From the NCBI GenBank assembly GCA_945643635.1, contig CALZFC010000095.1:1263501-1327500 (forward strand): DNA of 64,000 nucleotides, written 5' to 3'. Made by a program: the position numbers and the translations under genes. This DNA comes from Allodiplogaster sudhausi (Eukaryota > Nematoda > Chromadorea > Rhabditida > Diplogasteridae). Shown here piece by piece: positions 1 through 11,598 of the stretch. Under the pieces are notes generated by a model. The model did no database searches and was not told the origin of the DNA. It was given only the letters and a program-made list of their open reading frames with translations. How positions within the stretch are numbered: the stretch's first letter is position 1; each line of letters begins with the position of its first letter.

Positions 1-544
1 CAGACTCTACTTCAAGCAACAACTTTTTTTTTTAAATTTGCTTATTAAAAAGTCATCAAGAAAACAGGCTCATACATTCATACATGTATGTGCACAGAAA
101 GGGGAAGGCACAAGCAATTAGTCTTGAATGATTACGACTGTCTATGTCAGCATTACATATTAAACAGTGTCGACTAAAAAAATTAATTTGATTCTCTTCG
201 TTTGATGGGGGCGAACCGTGATGTTTGTTGGATGAGTCCTCTGATCGACTGGGTATAGACACCAACAAGAAGAACGTGGCATTTCTGACAGCAGTTGAGA
301 TTCCCTCCGCATCCAATGGCTTTCTTGCCCTTCGATGGTACCTCTTCGTTGCATGAGTGTTACATAAGAATGAAACTGAAAAGCTTGAAGTGAAATTTTT
401 ACTAGAAGCACTTAGCTGCTACGCAACGAAGCTTCAAGACAAGGATGGGAGTGCCGATGAAAGGACGAAATCATTTACGGATGGGCCAGTAGTCGGGAAT
501 TCCACCTCTGTGCGAAGCTTGTGGTGATTCTCATTTTACTACAA

Positions 545-1420
545 ATGCAGTACGCCTTTCTTCTCGTAAGCCTCCTTTTTCCGTCGATGGTAAGATATTC
601 GTTAGGATTGCATATGTATATACACTTTATATATGTACTTATAATCAAAATCGCTAATAATTTCTTTATAGACCGCAGCAACATTGACTCGGTTCCAGCG
701 GACTGACAAATCGAAACAAAGCATCATAGCAAGCGACCATAAGCGTTGCTTTGAAGATTGCAAAAATGCAAGTGACACTCTAATAAGCTATTCTGTTTAT
801 TTCTACCCATCTTCAGGCACCCAAATGCTTGGAAGTCGTGGTTGATCGAGGTCTTCCGTGCAGAGTCATCTTTCACGGAGAAGAGCCATACCCGGCAAGA
901 TCCGCTTACTTTCAGCGCCTAGAAGGCGGATCTTGCGCGGCCGGGACAGGGGAGATCTACAGCTTCTACGCGGAGGATCTACAGACAACCACAACCGCCA
1001 CAACGGTTGCTCGAGCAGTTATTGATTGCATAGAGTATACATCAAATTAATCAGCTTCCTGACATCTCCGAACAAGATATTCATAATCAAGAAAAGGATG
1101 GCGATGTTACATTCTCAGTTTAACATGCACACAAAAGTGGGCACTATCTATAATGACAATCTAACATAAACTCTGAGCCGTTCACGACCACAACGACCGC
1201 AAGCACCACCGAGGCGAAGACAACGACAACAACGAAAAGTATGTGGCCTCGCTAATAGTATTCAAAACTTTTTCTCGTAAATTTCTTCACCATCATTGCG
1301 TAAATAAAGTTCATATGTAATTTACCTGACTGGATTAGAAATGGTTATAGAGTCAACGACAACTTCTCTCGCTAGCACATCCGCAGTGGCATCGACTGCC
1401 AAAAATGGTGGCTTTATGGA
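545..1420 (+). CDS. Secreted Thr-rich mucin-like protein (copy T1)
   Basis: I do not recognise the family. A signal-peptide exon starts at 545 (MQYAFLLVSLLFPSM) and ends at a GT donor at 590. Exon 2 (672-771) carries two close cysteines (CFEDC). Exon 3 (from 817) has the core PCRVIFHGEE ... YFQRLEGGSC ... SFYAEDL and runs into a Thr-rich stalk, and further Thr/Ser-rich pieces follow at about 1180-1240 and 1341-1420. The product should be exported and O-glycosylated. A minus-strand copy at 17117-16690 keeps the core (PCRVVF, YFERLEGGSC), which supports this reading frame. The obvious exon 2 to exon 3 splice does not give the conserved frame, so either a splice site is missed or the gene has a small indel. 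The same SFY-ED-Thr stalk precedes the TSP1 domain at 11.6 kb, which links the two families. Confidence 0.5.
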
Positions 1421-2684
1421 AATCGTTTATTATATTTTACATATCCAAGTAGATCTATTTTTATTTTGGGCCATTTTGAAAAAAATGTGGAAGGGGACAA
1501 ATGTTGGCCTTTTGCCTGACATGAGAGCTTGTGATTTTGAGAGACGCGACAACAATAGTCAGGAAAATTTAAATAGATTACGATTGTGTTTCTTGCTCAT
1601 TTAAGACATCCTCTCCATAAGACTCGAGCACGGCATTATTGGGTGCTGCCCTGGGTAATTTTTTTCGATTTCGTTTATGAAAATTGGCTCACCTATACAA
1701 CTCGACGTTCTCTACAACATACCGTACATTTTAATTTTTTTCAGAAAAATTCCGTTCGAGAAACAGTACAGTACCCGTCAAAATATGATGAATCATAACT
1801 CAGCTAATGTTCCGAATTTGACAAAAACAAAGATACCGTTCGATAGCCCGTTGGACGCACTTCAATTTTGATCTCGGGTAAAATATTCAAAAAAATCCAT
1901 TTTCGACCCGAAACACGGCCATGAAAATTTTTTTGACCACTTTTTGGCAAACTTCTGTTCATTTTTGGAAAGAGTACCCTGCAGTTTTTTGACATGTTGT
2001 AGCGCGTGAAATTTGCTACAAGAATTTGTTTCCTTCAAAAAAATCCTGGTTGGCACACCTTGCGAAAAATGCGCGCGAGTCGGTCAAAATGGCGCATTTT
2101 CGGTCGCCGAGACACAGTGCAACCGCATTCATCGATCCATAACTACGCTCAATCTTAATATTACAAAATCTTCTAGGCCAGCGTGAACGTTGCAAAATAG
2201 GAGGGTGCTAATATCGCTAGCTCTCCACCCAAGATATTTAACATGACAATAATTAAAAATGATAAGATGAAAATCGTTCAGGCTTTCAGGATTATATGGC
2301 GAAACGAAGTGGATCATGCTTGTTAAGTATTGGGCGGAGATCTGTTTTAGTCAGTTTAAATAATTTAGTTCACATTCTCCCGTGTTGCTTCCGTTTATTT
2401 CTTGCGCGGTTACTCCCTCATTACTGAATTTGTCTAACAATAAGTTTTGCATTATATTATATCTGATCAAGCCTCTGCGAACGTGTCATATCGAACCAAC
2501 CATTTGCGGTGCTCGACACGTGAGAAAAATGAGCGAGGAACGCCACTGGATAGCTGTCGGATTTGAGGACCTTGTAAGAGAAGTAAACAACTCACTGAGC
2601 CAGCTCAAAAAAGGCTTTCAGTGCGGTTCGTGGCGGTATTTTTAACAAAAGACATTGCTCAGAAAGTGAAGGATATCTGCTATT
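1421..2684. other. No gene seen
   Basis: AT-rich DNA without a convincing exon chain. Short open stretches at 1586-1870 and 2382-2645 have no recognisable motif, no matching copy elsewhere in the window and no consistent splice borders. Confidence 0.4.
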
Positions 2685-4356
2685 TTAGAAGCACCGAAGG
2701 CGGAGAAGCTTGTAGATGAGTCCGATTGTGAGGGAGCAGATGAGCACTTGGGTTAGCCAAGTCGTGAACACCTGAATACAAGATTTTAACATTTTTCCAT
2801 ATCGCTTTCCTTTTTTTAACTGGCAAATATTCAAAGCCTATATTCCGTCAACCGGAAAAGCTAGTAGAAAAGCAGCGGGCAGTGCCTCGCCCTCTTTATC
2901 CACTTTAATTCTGTTCCTCTAGGAGGTTATTGTGAAATATGTAGTGGCTTGAGGCATGTTTAAGAAAATACGCTAGGTTTCGCGACAGAGTTTTCATTAG
3001 CACGTCTTACTATGATGTACGTTAAAAAAGTAAAGTAAAGTAAATTGAAGTAAGAGTAACAACGACCTGGTCAATTATGCGTTGTATAGCATATGCGTCG
3101 TGCAGGAACTCTGGCTCGTGGTGTTCGCTAAAGTGAAAAATGGCATTATCAGATACCTATGAATATGAATCAGATAAAATATGCATTTGAATCGTTGCCA
3201 CATTCCAAAATTTCAGATGCCTAAGAAAGAGTTCCCAAAGTGAAATTACTCCATGCTACCTTCGTGGATGTTGCTTATAACGAAGCCAGCGATAGCTACT
3301 GGGCAAATAAACAGGAAAAGCGCACCAACGATTGCCCCGATGGCAATGAGGCGATGTTTGTGAGCTGGCAATTGTTTTTTTTTAAATATATTTCTTCGTC
3401 TCTTTTTCCCACCATTTACTTCAGAAATGTACTAAAAATATGAGGTGATACAAAGGCGTGGGAGAACATTCTTCATCAGCATTTCTTTACTTCACCAAAT
3501 GTTAACTAATTGTTTTGAAGAAAAGCGGTCGATATACGGCGATGCATCGCTCTGTGCTCGTGGCAATTATGAGATATGCACTGGAATGCGAAAACGAGAG
3601 AGTTAGATATAAATAGATAGATATGGAAGAAAAATGTTAAAAAGTAGAAGACTGAGAACTTTTTTGCTTTCCGAGAGAGCTAAGAATGTGTTTAACCTGT
3701 TCATTCGCATCCACTGTGCAATTATATGGAAAAAACTATAAACAATGTTCGCCGTAAATGAACGGCTAGACCAGTCATGAAATATTAAGAGTAGAGTGTT
3801 GGAAACATATAAAATATCGGTAGCTATTGCGGCCTGAAATGAAATGACCCGGGTGCATTTTTTGTTTCTATATTAAAGGAGTCAATTACCTAATGATTCT
3901 ACGGCTTTCCATAAGGGCCATTTTGAATGCAAATATTGTTCGTTGAGTGAAATAGGATAGTGCAAAGCACCTCCTGCATACAGGAAACAAAATTTGGCCG
4001 AGCCACATTTTTTTTTGTAACTTTGTACATAACAAGTTTTAAAAAAGGTTCAAACTTTCTGGAACAATGTTTATTTGATTAAAATTAAATTCATAAAACA
4101 AATTATTCTGTGCAAGGTTCCTTTACATTTAAATTATGAATTATTTTCTATACTAAAGAAGCCTCGAAGCTAACCTTGAGGAAGATATACTTCTCCTACG
4201 GCATTCTGTGAAGTACGAATAAATTGATAGATTGATTTATTGCTATTGCAATGCGTAAGAATATTCATGGTTAGAAGGAAACAAAATAAACACGTACTTA
4301 CCAAGACAAAAAAGGGCGATGAGAACGTAGGAATAAAAGGGATATATATCGACCAT
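2685..4356 (-). CDS. Small multi-pass membrane protein, four exons
   Basis: Four minus-strand exons (4356-4302, 3364-3250, 3127-3067, 2771-2685) join in consistent phase into 105 residues. It opens MVDIYPFYSYVLIALFCL, has a strongly hydrophobic stretch RLIAIGAIVGALFLFICPVA in exon 2, a short charged loop (EHHEPEFLHDAYAIQRIIDQ) in exon 3, and a last hydrophobic helix LTQVLICSLTIGLIYKLLRL before the stop. I see three membrane segments and no catalytic motif. Exon 2 ends at a GTAATT donor; the nearer GTAGCA donor gives the wrong phase, which is why I chose this model. I do not recognise the family. The frame agreement over three introns makes a real gene likely although the protein is short. Confidence 0.65.
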
Positions 4357-6090
4357 GATTTTCGATGTGCTGAAGTCGAAGGAAGGAATATGAAGTTCTG
4401 CAATATGTAATTAATTTTTAGATAGAGATCACAATAGAAAGACCTAATGTTTCTTAGAATATTTTTCCAGCTTTTAGAAATGAATCAAAGAAATCTGAGT
4501 GAAAGGTAATTGCAAATAGTCTTATATGAGTAAAATGAGAAAGCACAAAATCAAAATGTTTGTTGAAGATAAGAGTGAAGCTTGAATAGAGGAATGTTGA
4601 ATCTATTGAATAGTCAGAGTCTGGGAAGAAGGAAGTCTAACAATAAGTGAAAATGATTCTCACATTCTATTTGTCTTTCTATTTCTATTTCTCACATTCT
4701 ATTTCTGATGCTGTGGATGTAGTACTTCGGGGAGGTGTCGTGTATATGAAGATATATCACGTAAGAAGAGATTATAATAGCTGCACTAGCTGCACTATGC
4801 CCTTGCCCTAATGAAAGTACTCCATCCTGAGCCCTATATATACCCGCCACATGGCCATTAATAAACTGTGTTCTACCCGGCTCCCTCTTGTGCTCTACAT
4901 TCCTTATGCTGCCTAGCAAGCAACATAACTCTCTCTCTCTCTTTCAATCACTCATTTTATATATCTCTCTCACTCACTGTCTCTTCAAATCTTGTCGGCC
5001 ACATCACAGCGCCTAAGTGATTTAGAGCAATCGCTAACCTGTTATATTCTTCCGAATAAAACAGAAATATCCTGCTAGACATCTTTTGAATACAAAGAGC
5101 TAACTAACTTGAAGCAAAGCTATGGCTCGGTGCAGCAGAGATGAAGGTCGTACAGCGAGGGCAGAGAGATTAAGAGAGTGAGAGTGAGAGAGAGGGAAAG
5201 GGATTTGAAAATTATCTTAGTGGCAACGCATGGTCGTGCTGCGCTGCGTTGCGGTCGCGAGCGCGGCTCCGATTCGCACATCGTGGAACCGTCTTCACGT
5301 CTTCCGACGCGTAAAATCGAATCATGAGATTCATGTCAACGGAGAAGTGTACGGAGCCATACGCATCCAAAATGATCTCTTTGATGTGCAAAATTGAAAT
5401 GAGGGAATTTCAAAAGCACAGGTTGAAATGATTCATTGGCCGTAGGTTATCATAGGACCGCGTTTTGTCCGTTGCAAGAACATACCATATCACGGTAGCG
5501 AATTGGGTCAAGCAACCCCCGCACGCGTTGCGGTTATTTTAAGGAGCTGCGTATACCATTCTTGATGACCGGTTTTGAATGGCCATGCGGTACCGCAGTC
5601 ATAAAGCGAGTGTCGCAGGTCGTGTGATGAAGTGGGAAATATTAAGATTGGCTAGTTCCGTTAATTTTGCCATAAAATTATATATCTCTTTGATATTGAG
5701 TTTTATTTCATTTAAGTATAACTCTATTAAATTGTTATTGAAAAAAATATATATACATTTAATTATTTTAAGGAGCTCCAATTCTTGCTCAGCTCGTCGG
5801 TGTTCGCCGTCACGACCTTGGCTTTGTTTTTTAATGGCCATCGAAATGATGTAACGGTCGCGAACTTTTACAGAAAGTACAGGTCGCATGCACTTTGTAT
5901 CACTCTCTCTCTCTCTCACTCTCAATGTGAATCAATCTCTCACTCTTCTCTCTTCACTCTTCTTTCTTCTCTTTTTTAACGTTGTAATGTTTTAAGATTA
6001 TAGTTGTAATAGATAGGGCGCGCACTCGGGGGACGGGGCAGACGCGTTGGCCGCGCAGAGCGACGCGCGAGGCGGAAAGGAAATCAGCTC
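4357..6090. other. Intergenic; CT/GA patches and an LTR-like 3' fragment
   Basis: No gene supported. Around 4790-4870 a TATA-like stretch (CTATATATA) is followed about 30 bases later by AATAAA, reminiscent of a retroviral-type LTR, but no paired repeat, primer site or coding region is visible. CT-rich patches lie at 4930-4985 and 5900-5975, and GA at 5165-5205. Confidence 0.3.
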
Positions 6091-6091
6091 T

Positions 6092-6148
6092 GACTCCATT
6101 GATCCCACATCTGGCAGAATGAAGAGTCAATGAAAGCAGCAGACATAC
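6092..6148 (+). repeat. Duplicated leader segment, also at 19727-19785
   Basis: The stretch beginning CAGCTCTGACTC and ending in AATGAA-AG recurs directly in front of the second cellulase start. There it touches the coding region, whereas here about 530 bases separate it from the first cellulase ATG. This is the upstream edge of the cellulase duplication, with an insertion in this copy or a deletion in the other. Confidence 0.6.
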
Positions 6149-6680
6149 ACTCATAGATCCACCACTTCTCGGGCACGTTGTGCTTAGGCACTCTGTGCAC
6201 GCCAAATCTCGAAACTGCACCGAACAGTTCCTGATCAAACAAAGCATTGTGAGTGATCAAACTCCCAAACAACAAACATTAGCATATCAAAATTTGTTCG
6301 TATTGTAAAGGAAGTGGAAGTTATAAACTGTTTGAACACTAAAGCATATTAGAATATATTAATCTCGTCATTTGAGATAATAGTCGAGTTAACTTGAGTT
6401 CGTTCTCTCTTCCTGTCTCTCATCTTCAATCCGTGGTCTTCAGTTCTCTCTCTTTTTCTCGTTTCCAATAAACCGTTCCCTATCTTACGCACACAACTCC
6501 CTATTCTTCATGAACAGAATAATGGAGCAATCCAATTCGAATTGGAAAATTGTACGTTGGCTCGAAACGTGGAGATAACCTCAGCTGTCCAAATATTGAG
6601 TCCTGGAAAGACCCAAATAATAGAAGAGTACACTACTTAAGCGGAGCTGGATTCGGTAAACACCAGTTCACCGCCACAGG
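6149..6680. other. Sequence present only upstream of the first cellulase copy
   Basis: This block separates the shared leader from the cellulase start and has no counterpart at the second copy. On the minus strand 6275-6150 is open and protein-like (for example RFGVHRVPKHNVPEKWWIYE), so it may be an exon fragment from an unrelated gene. I cannot assign a family. CT patches and an AATAAA at about 6468 follow. Confidence 0.35.
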
Positions 6681-7757
6681 ATGCTCCGACACACTCTCTT
6701 CTGTCTAGCAGTCATTTTGCTGGGAGCTTCCGCTCTCAGGCCGAAGAACCCGCCCTATGGACAGCTCTCCGTGAAAGGCACGAAGCTGGTGGGCGCCAAT
6801 GGACAACCCGTACAACTCGTCGGAATGTCGCTGTTCTGGTCTCAGTGGATGGGACAGTACTTCAACAGGGACACCGTCAACGCACTCGCCTGTCAGTGGG
6901 GCGCGAACGTGGTGCGTGTCGTGATGGGCGTCGACCAGGGCGGCTACCTCAGCAACAAGCAGAGCGAGCTTGCGAAGGTGCGCACCGTCGTGGACGCGGC
7001 CATCGAGCGCGGCATGTACGTCATCATCGACTGGCACGACCACGAGGCACACAACCACAAGTACCAGGCGATTGACTTCTTCAAGCAAATGGCCCAAACC
7101 TATGGCAAGTACCCGCACGTGCTCTACGAGCTCTTCAACGAGCCTCTCCAGGTATGTCTTTGATTCGGTCTCTTCGCGACTATAGCAAACTTTAGGTGGA
7201 CTGGAACAGCGTTCTGAAGCCCTACCACACCGACGTGCTGAAGGCGATTCGCTCCATCGACCCTGACAACGTGGCTCTGCTGGGTACCCCATCATATTCA
7301 GGAGCCACGGGCATCATCGACGCCAGCAACTCACCTCTGTGGGGTAAGCAGGACGCACGCTTCACTGATATCCTGTTTTAATTTAGGCCAGAAGAACATC
7401 ATGTACGTGCAGCACTTCTACTCGGGTTCGCACCGCGACAACGAGCGAAATGCTTACTCGAGGGCCGCGGCAAAGATCCCCGTGTTCATTTCGGAGTACG
7501 GAGTCTCCGAGGCTGACGGCGGCTCCAACGGACAGATCTACACGGACGAGGCGAACAAATGGTTCTCACTGCTGGACCGAAACAAGGCTTCCTATCTGGC
7601 GTGGTCGATCTGCGACAAAAACGAAGCCGCATCGGCGCTCAAGCCTGGCACCCAGCCCAACCAGGTGGGCAACGACTGGCAGTTGTCGAAGGCCGGTGTC
7701 TTCCTGAAGAATAAGATCAAGTCGAAGAAGCTGTTCTCGTGCAACTCCAGGGGCTAA
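6681..7757 (+). CDS. GH5 family cellulase (endo-beta-1,4-glucanase), copy 1
   Basis: A secreted enzyme expected to cut internal beta-1,4-glucan bonds. Three exons (6681-7151, 7196-7343, 7387-7757) join in phase into 329 residues, the usual size of a lone GH5 catalytic domain. Residues 1-19 form a signal peptide (MLRHTLFCLAVILLGASA). GH5 landmarks are present: the strand with VRVVMGV, YVIIDWHDHEAHNH, the acid/base Glu154 in LFNEP, the His/Tyr pair in YVQHFYSGSH, and the nucleophile Glu243 in FISEYG. There is no carbohydrate-binding module. Both introns are about 43 bases with nematode-type borders, so this is a resident nuclear gene and not bacterial contamination. Animal GH5 cellulases of this kind are held to come from horizontal transfer, and the exons are visibly GC-richer than the flanks. 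It differs from copy 2 at about ten mature residues. Confidence 0.93.
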
Positions 7758-9321
7758 AGGGGGATTAAAGCAACGACCCGCTCGACAGAGAGTGACGTCC
7801 ACCATGTCTTCTTCTCCGCAACTCTAAATCCACTTAGCGTTTTGCTGATAAACTCTATTCGATTAATTGCATTGTGTGTATAAGGAGACAACTGAAGATT
7901 AACGCGGTCACATATTGGTGCGTTGGGTGGGAAGTGTCTCTTTCGCCAATTTCTCTTTGGAGGTGGACGAGATTCTACGGCATCTCGCCTTCGTGCCCGA
8001 TTCTTACCGCCATCCCTCTAGAATGGGCTGCATCACCTCCCTGACAGTCTATGTATATGTATCTACGAACAGGAATAATGCTGTGATAGAAGACGGATGA
8101 AACTTCCAATGAAGACAATTAATAATCTATTATTCAACCGTTATATTAAAGATATTATCGAAACATAAACAATCTATTCAACAATAGTTGTACGACAAAT
8201 GGGACTTGTTTGGGCTAAAAAAAGCCGAATCAGTTCAGTAATATGTGTGCGAGCTGATTTAGGCTGTGAAACATTGGTAACTGAGAGAACGAGAGAGTAA
8301 GATAGAGAGAGAAGATGGAGAGAGCGAAAGAGAGACAGTGAAAAAGGCGATGCGAGGAACAGCAACGAGAGGAGTTCAAAAAAGGAGAAAACTGATTGAA
8401 GCTGTATGCAGGATCCGTCATCCTTTCTTTCTTCTTGTAACGAAGAGGTACCGTTTTTGTATCATAAAACACTCATGCAACGAAGAGGGGTCATGAAGAA
8501 AGCCATGTGTCTCGTGTTTGCGACTCCGACGTTCCATCATTCCTGAATTATAAGGCGATTAGTATCAGCTTAAACTGGGTAAGTACATTGTCGAACTGCC
8601 GTGAGTTGCATTGCGAGAGCCAGACTAGAGTCAAAGCAAGCAGCAGTGGCCGAGCACCCAGTCAGCCGAAGGAGAAAACAATTTGCATATCCGTGTTCGA
8701 GTTTCTCTTTTTCTCCTTGACATCGGTTTCTCTTTTCTGAACATGCACTCACATCATTCAATGATAATTCTAATAGTTCAAGCTCCAACTTTTTCTTCTG
8801 CCATTGCTCTGCTCAGTCTGCTGTATATCAAATGAAATATGCTCGAACGGAATTCATACAAAAGTACGATGGTACGATAACACCTTGCGTTCCATCAATT
8901 GCGGAGACGACTGCGGAACAGCGCTTGGTTTGTTCGGAAATTTTCATAACTATTTAGTGAGAATTTAGATCGAATGAAAGTATAATTGTTAATTATATTT
9001 TTTATACAATAATTCAGATTGCCTCGTGAATTGCGATGATTCGGTGTTTTTCGTCCACTGCCTTGGCCGCTGTTCTCATCTTCATCCTCTTCCCTTCCGC
9101 CGCAAATGCTTTCTTTGGATATTCAAAAAAAGTTTCCTTTCGACTTATTGCCCTTAAAATATGCTCAATGTCAACTTGATCTCTTCTCGTGCTATTAATG
9201 GCCAATACTATTTCATCTTACTCTTACAATTAGAGTCCATCCTATTCAGATCCAACCTTATCTTAATCATGAAAACGAAGCATAAGATAGAAGCTGATCA
9301 TTGACACGGATTTAGTCGCGG
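7758..9321. other. Cellulase 3' flank, then no clear gene
   Basis: About 7758-7915 matches the 3' flank of the second cellulase (20876-21050), marking the shared edge of the duplication. Beyond it I see no secure gene. A possible exon at about 8816-8930 is open between an AG acceptor and a GTTTG donor, but nothing supports a family. Confidence 0.4.
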
Positions 9322-9998
9322 ATGTTATCGGCGCTGTTGCTCGCGCTCTCAATCCACCCTACGTCGAGGTTTCTTTTTCGTACCTCGACTTTCACAGCAA
9401 GAAACAATTTAATATGCACACATATGTAAGTGGACAGTATAATGTAAAGTTCACTTCCTTCAGCAAATCAATGATTGATCAGTCAATTAATGCGTTCAAC
9501 TTATGCCAACTTTACATATCTATTTTTTCATGTAAATCAATAAATTTTGAGAATAAATGATAACAATGGATAATTCAATTTGTTAAATAGACCTACCAAA
9601 ATCTTTTGACTGTAAATGTAGCTCTTCTCGTCTTCCTTCCTCCTTTATTTCCTACAGTGCATCCCGACCTGGTCCGAGTGGTCGGAGTGGACGGGCGACT
9701 GCTCTCCGCCGTGCGGCTGGTGCGGGAATCATTCGCGAACGCGCGACTGCACTTCAAATTAATTAACAGAAAGTAAGTAAGTAAAGACACACAAAAGGTA
9801 TGTGGAAGAGTATGTCTGATTTTCAATTATATAAAAAAAAATTTTTAATGATGAAAATTAAAATAATGAAATATAAATATAAATTCCAGCGGTGACGCCA
9901 GCCAGACGGAGCCGTGCTGCGCGCGTGAGCTGTGTCGTTTTCCTGCGCCGAATTGCTGCACCCCTTACAAAAAGAACAGCGACTCTATTTGCGAATGA
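9322..9998 (+). pseudogene. TSP1-domain secreted protein, copy A, truncated
   Basis: A possible signal-peptide exon starts at 9322 (MLSALLLALSIHPTS). The exon at 9658-9762 encodes a TSP1 core (TWSEWSEWTGDCSPPCGWCG, then SRTRDC). The exon at 9900-9998 supplies the C-terminal cysteines (TEPCCARELC, NCC) and a stop. Compared with copy B at 11.8 kb the TSP1 exon has lost its 3' end, splice donor included, and runs into a TAA right after the last cysteine motif. The downstream exon can no longer be joined. The signal exon also joins in the wrong phase. I read it as a decayed copy. TSP1 domains normally mediate extracellular binding. Confidence 0.6.
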
Positions 9999-9999
9999 T

Positions 10000-10678
10000 T
10001 GAAGATAATGTGGACTGAAGTTTGCAATTGAATGCCGTATTCACTCCGTGTATATCCATAATACAATTGTTGATAAAATATGATGATATCCATTCAATCA
10101 GCTGATTTCCAGAATCGATCATGAGAATGAAGTAAAATGTGTTTAGCCAACTGTGCCTGGGATTCCAATGACTCTACTAGGCGAGCATTACATATGAACA
10201 AAGCAAACTATTTACATTTTGAGTCCCAGAATCTGCTGTTTGCTTAAGACTTTGGTAAATTTAAATTCATGCCGATGGCACTTAAAGTTAGCTGTGGCAA
10301 GCATAACGGTACAGATTTTGCACTTTGGACAGCAATTATCACTTCACTACGACAATACTGAGAACGACAGAGAAGTGAGAAAGAGACATAGACAGAGAGC
10401 TTATGTGGTAACTGCAAACGAATAAGTAGGTATTAAGATGTCTCGTCATGAGCGCAACTCTAATGAGGCTCAAAAAGAGTTTTCCTACTGCCTACACTCA
10501 TCATTCTCTACACGGATCGAATGATGGTCTAGTGCCCTCCAATCTTCTCCTCTCGTTCTGAACACGAGTATCTTCTATCTTCGTCTCTTTTCATCTGCTA
10601 GTCGCATACAACGACTATTAACATTCCTCCACCGTCCACATCCAAACTGCTCAACCGCCCGCTCCCAGTGTCTGCTAA
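10000..10678 (+). repeat. Duplicated segments (partners at 12.5, 17.6 and 21.1 kb)
   Basis: About 10000-10150 matches the sequence after the TSP1 stop at 12507 and at 21125-21270 (shared ATGCCGTATTCACTCC and CTGAT...ATCGATCATGAGA). About 10215-10740 matches 17620-18165 (shared ACGACAGAG, GAGCGCAACTCTAATGA, CCTCCACCGTCCACATCCAA). It is non-coding as far as I can tell and belongs to the duplication history of the array. Confidence 0.6.
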
Positions 10679-11140
10679 GAGCTCATTCGCAAGCTGATGA
10701 ATATTTATGACAAAGTCGTGTTTAACATCGAGCTTACTTGAACATATTTAAGTATTTCAAAGTAGTTATTAAAAAGAATATTTACAGACCAACACTGATG
10801 TCACGCAAAAATAAATTCGATTGCTGGGTATTACTCTTTAGATCCCAAGAAAGAAAAGGACCTGGGTCTTTTCGGGTTCTCCAGGAAGCTGCTCACCAAC
10901 TCAGGTTTTTCTTCCAAATAACCTCGTTAGATATAATTTTGCTCGTTTATGGTATTTCTTAAAGTACCATAGTCATTCTTGTCATTTCTTGCATTCAATG
11001 TTTAGAAAGGGTTCGAGACATCGTGATGCATGAAATGTCAGAAGGCAATACCGAATCATCGACTCCGATCATCACGGTCCAGGATGGGCAATGATGTGAG
11101 TTAACATTTATTACAAAAGCTGCGTTATAAATGAAATGTT
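10679..11140 (+). pseudogene. Gene X, copy 1 (broken)
   Basis: I do not recognise the protein. Exons alike in all copies encode ELIRKLMNIYDKVVFN, then KEKDLGLFGFSRKLLTNS, then ERIRDVVMHEMS. Compared with copies 2 and 3 this copy has a 10-base deletion after HEMS (the bases for DFAV are missing), which shifts the frame. The first exon has lost its GT donor and runs into a TGA. A LINE fragment replaces everything after the last splice acceptor. It is clearly a dead copy. Confidence 0.6.
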
Positions 11141-11530
11141 CCTGCCATTTCATTTATAACCAGGAAAAGTCGCTCCTTTGGTAGAAGTAGAGTTGCTAGA
11201 CGAGGAGAGAGGCCTTTGAACACGGCTCTTTGCGCGAGATGTGGTCGCAGAAGGAATGCAACGCCATGGGACGCAGTAGCGCCGCCCGAGTGGTAGATTA
11301 CAGTGCCTGATGAGGTAAGATTAAAAGAAGCCAAACCGACTATTCTTGCTTCCTGTACTGCAATCACGTCCCATTTGATCTTCTCGAGGGATAGTTCCAT
11401 CTCGGTCTGCTTATCCTTGGGGGCGAGCGTCCTGGCATTAATGGTGCCGATGTGGAAGTGTCGACTCATCAAGATGGCTTACAACTACCGCCTGCCGCGG
11501 CTTCTGGTAGAGGGAAACAAGTTCTAGGCG
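11125..11530 (-). mobile_element. LINE (RTE-like) endonuclease fragment
   Basis: Minus-strand frame 11472-11125 gives 115 residues like the N-terminal apurinic endonuclease domain of non-LTR retrotransposons: HIGTINARTLAPKDKQTE, WDVIAVQEARI with the catalytic Glu, and GVAFLLRPHL. The frame stops after FLVINEMAG, before the rest of the endonuclease and the reverse transcriptase, so only the 5' end of an element is present. This is unusual, because LINE copies normally lose the 5' end. The left edge lies at the splice acceptor of gene X copy 1, and the right edge lies just in front of TSP1 copy B. Confidence 0.75.
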
Positions 11531-11598
11531 GAGGAAATTGTTAACGAGAGCGAAAAGAGATTCAACCGCTCGCCATCCGCTTTTGAACCCGGAACAGC

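Noticed and set aside
4730..4930. Possible solo LTR (TATA and AATAAA about 30 bases apart)
   Set aside because: No second copy, no TG...CA ends with target duplication and no retroviral gene nearby.
6705..7295. 196-residue open frame antisense to cellulase copy 1 (and 137 residues at 20234-19821)
   Set aside because: GC-rich coding strand leaves the antisense frame open by chance; it ignores the introns and shows no motif.
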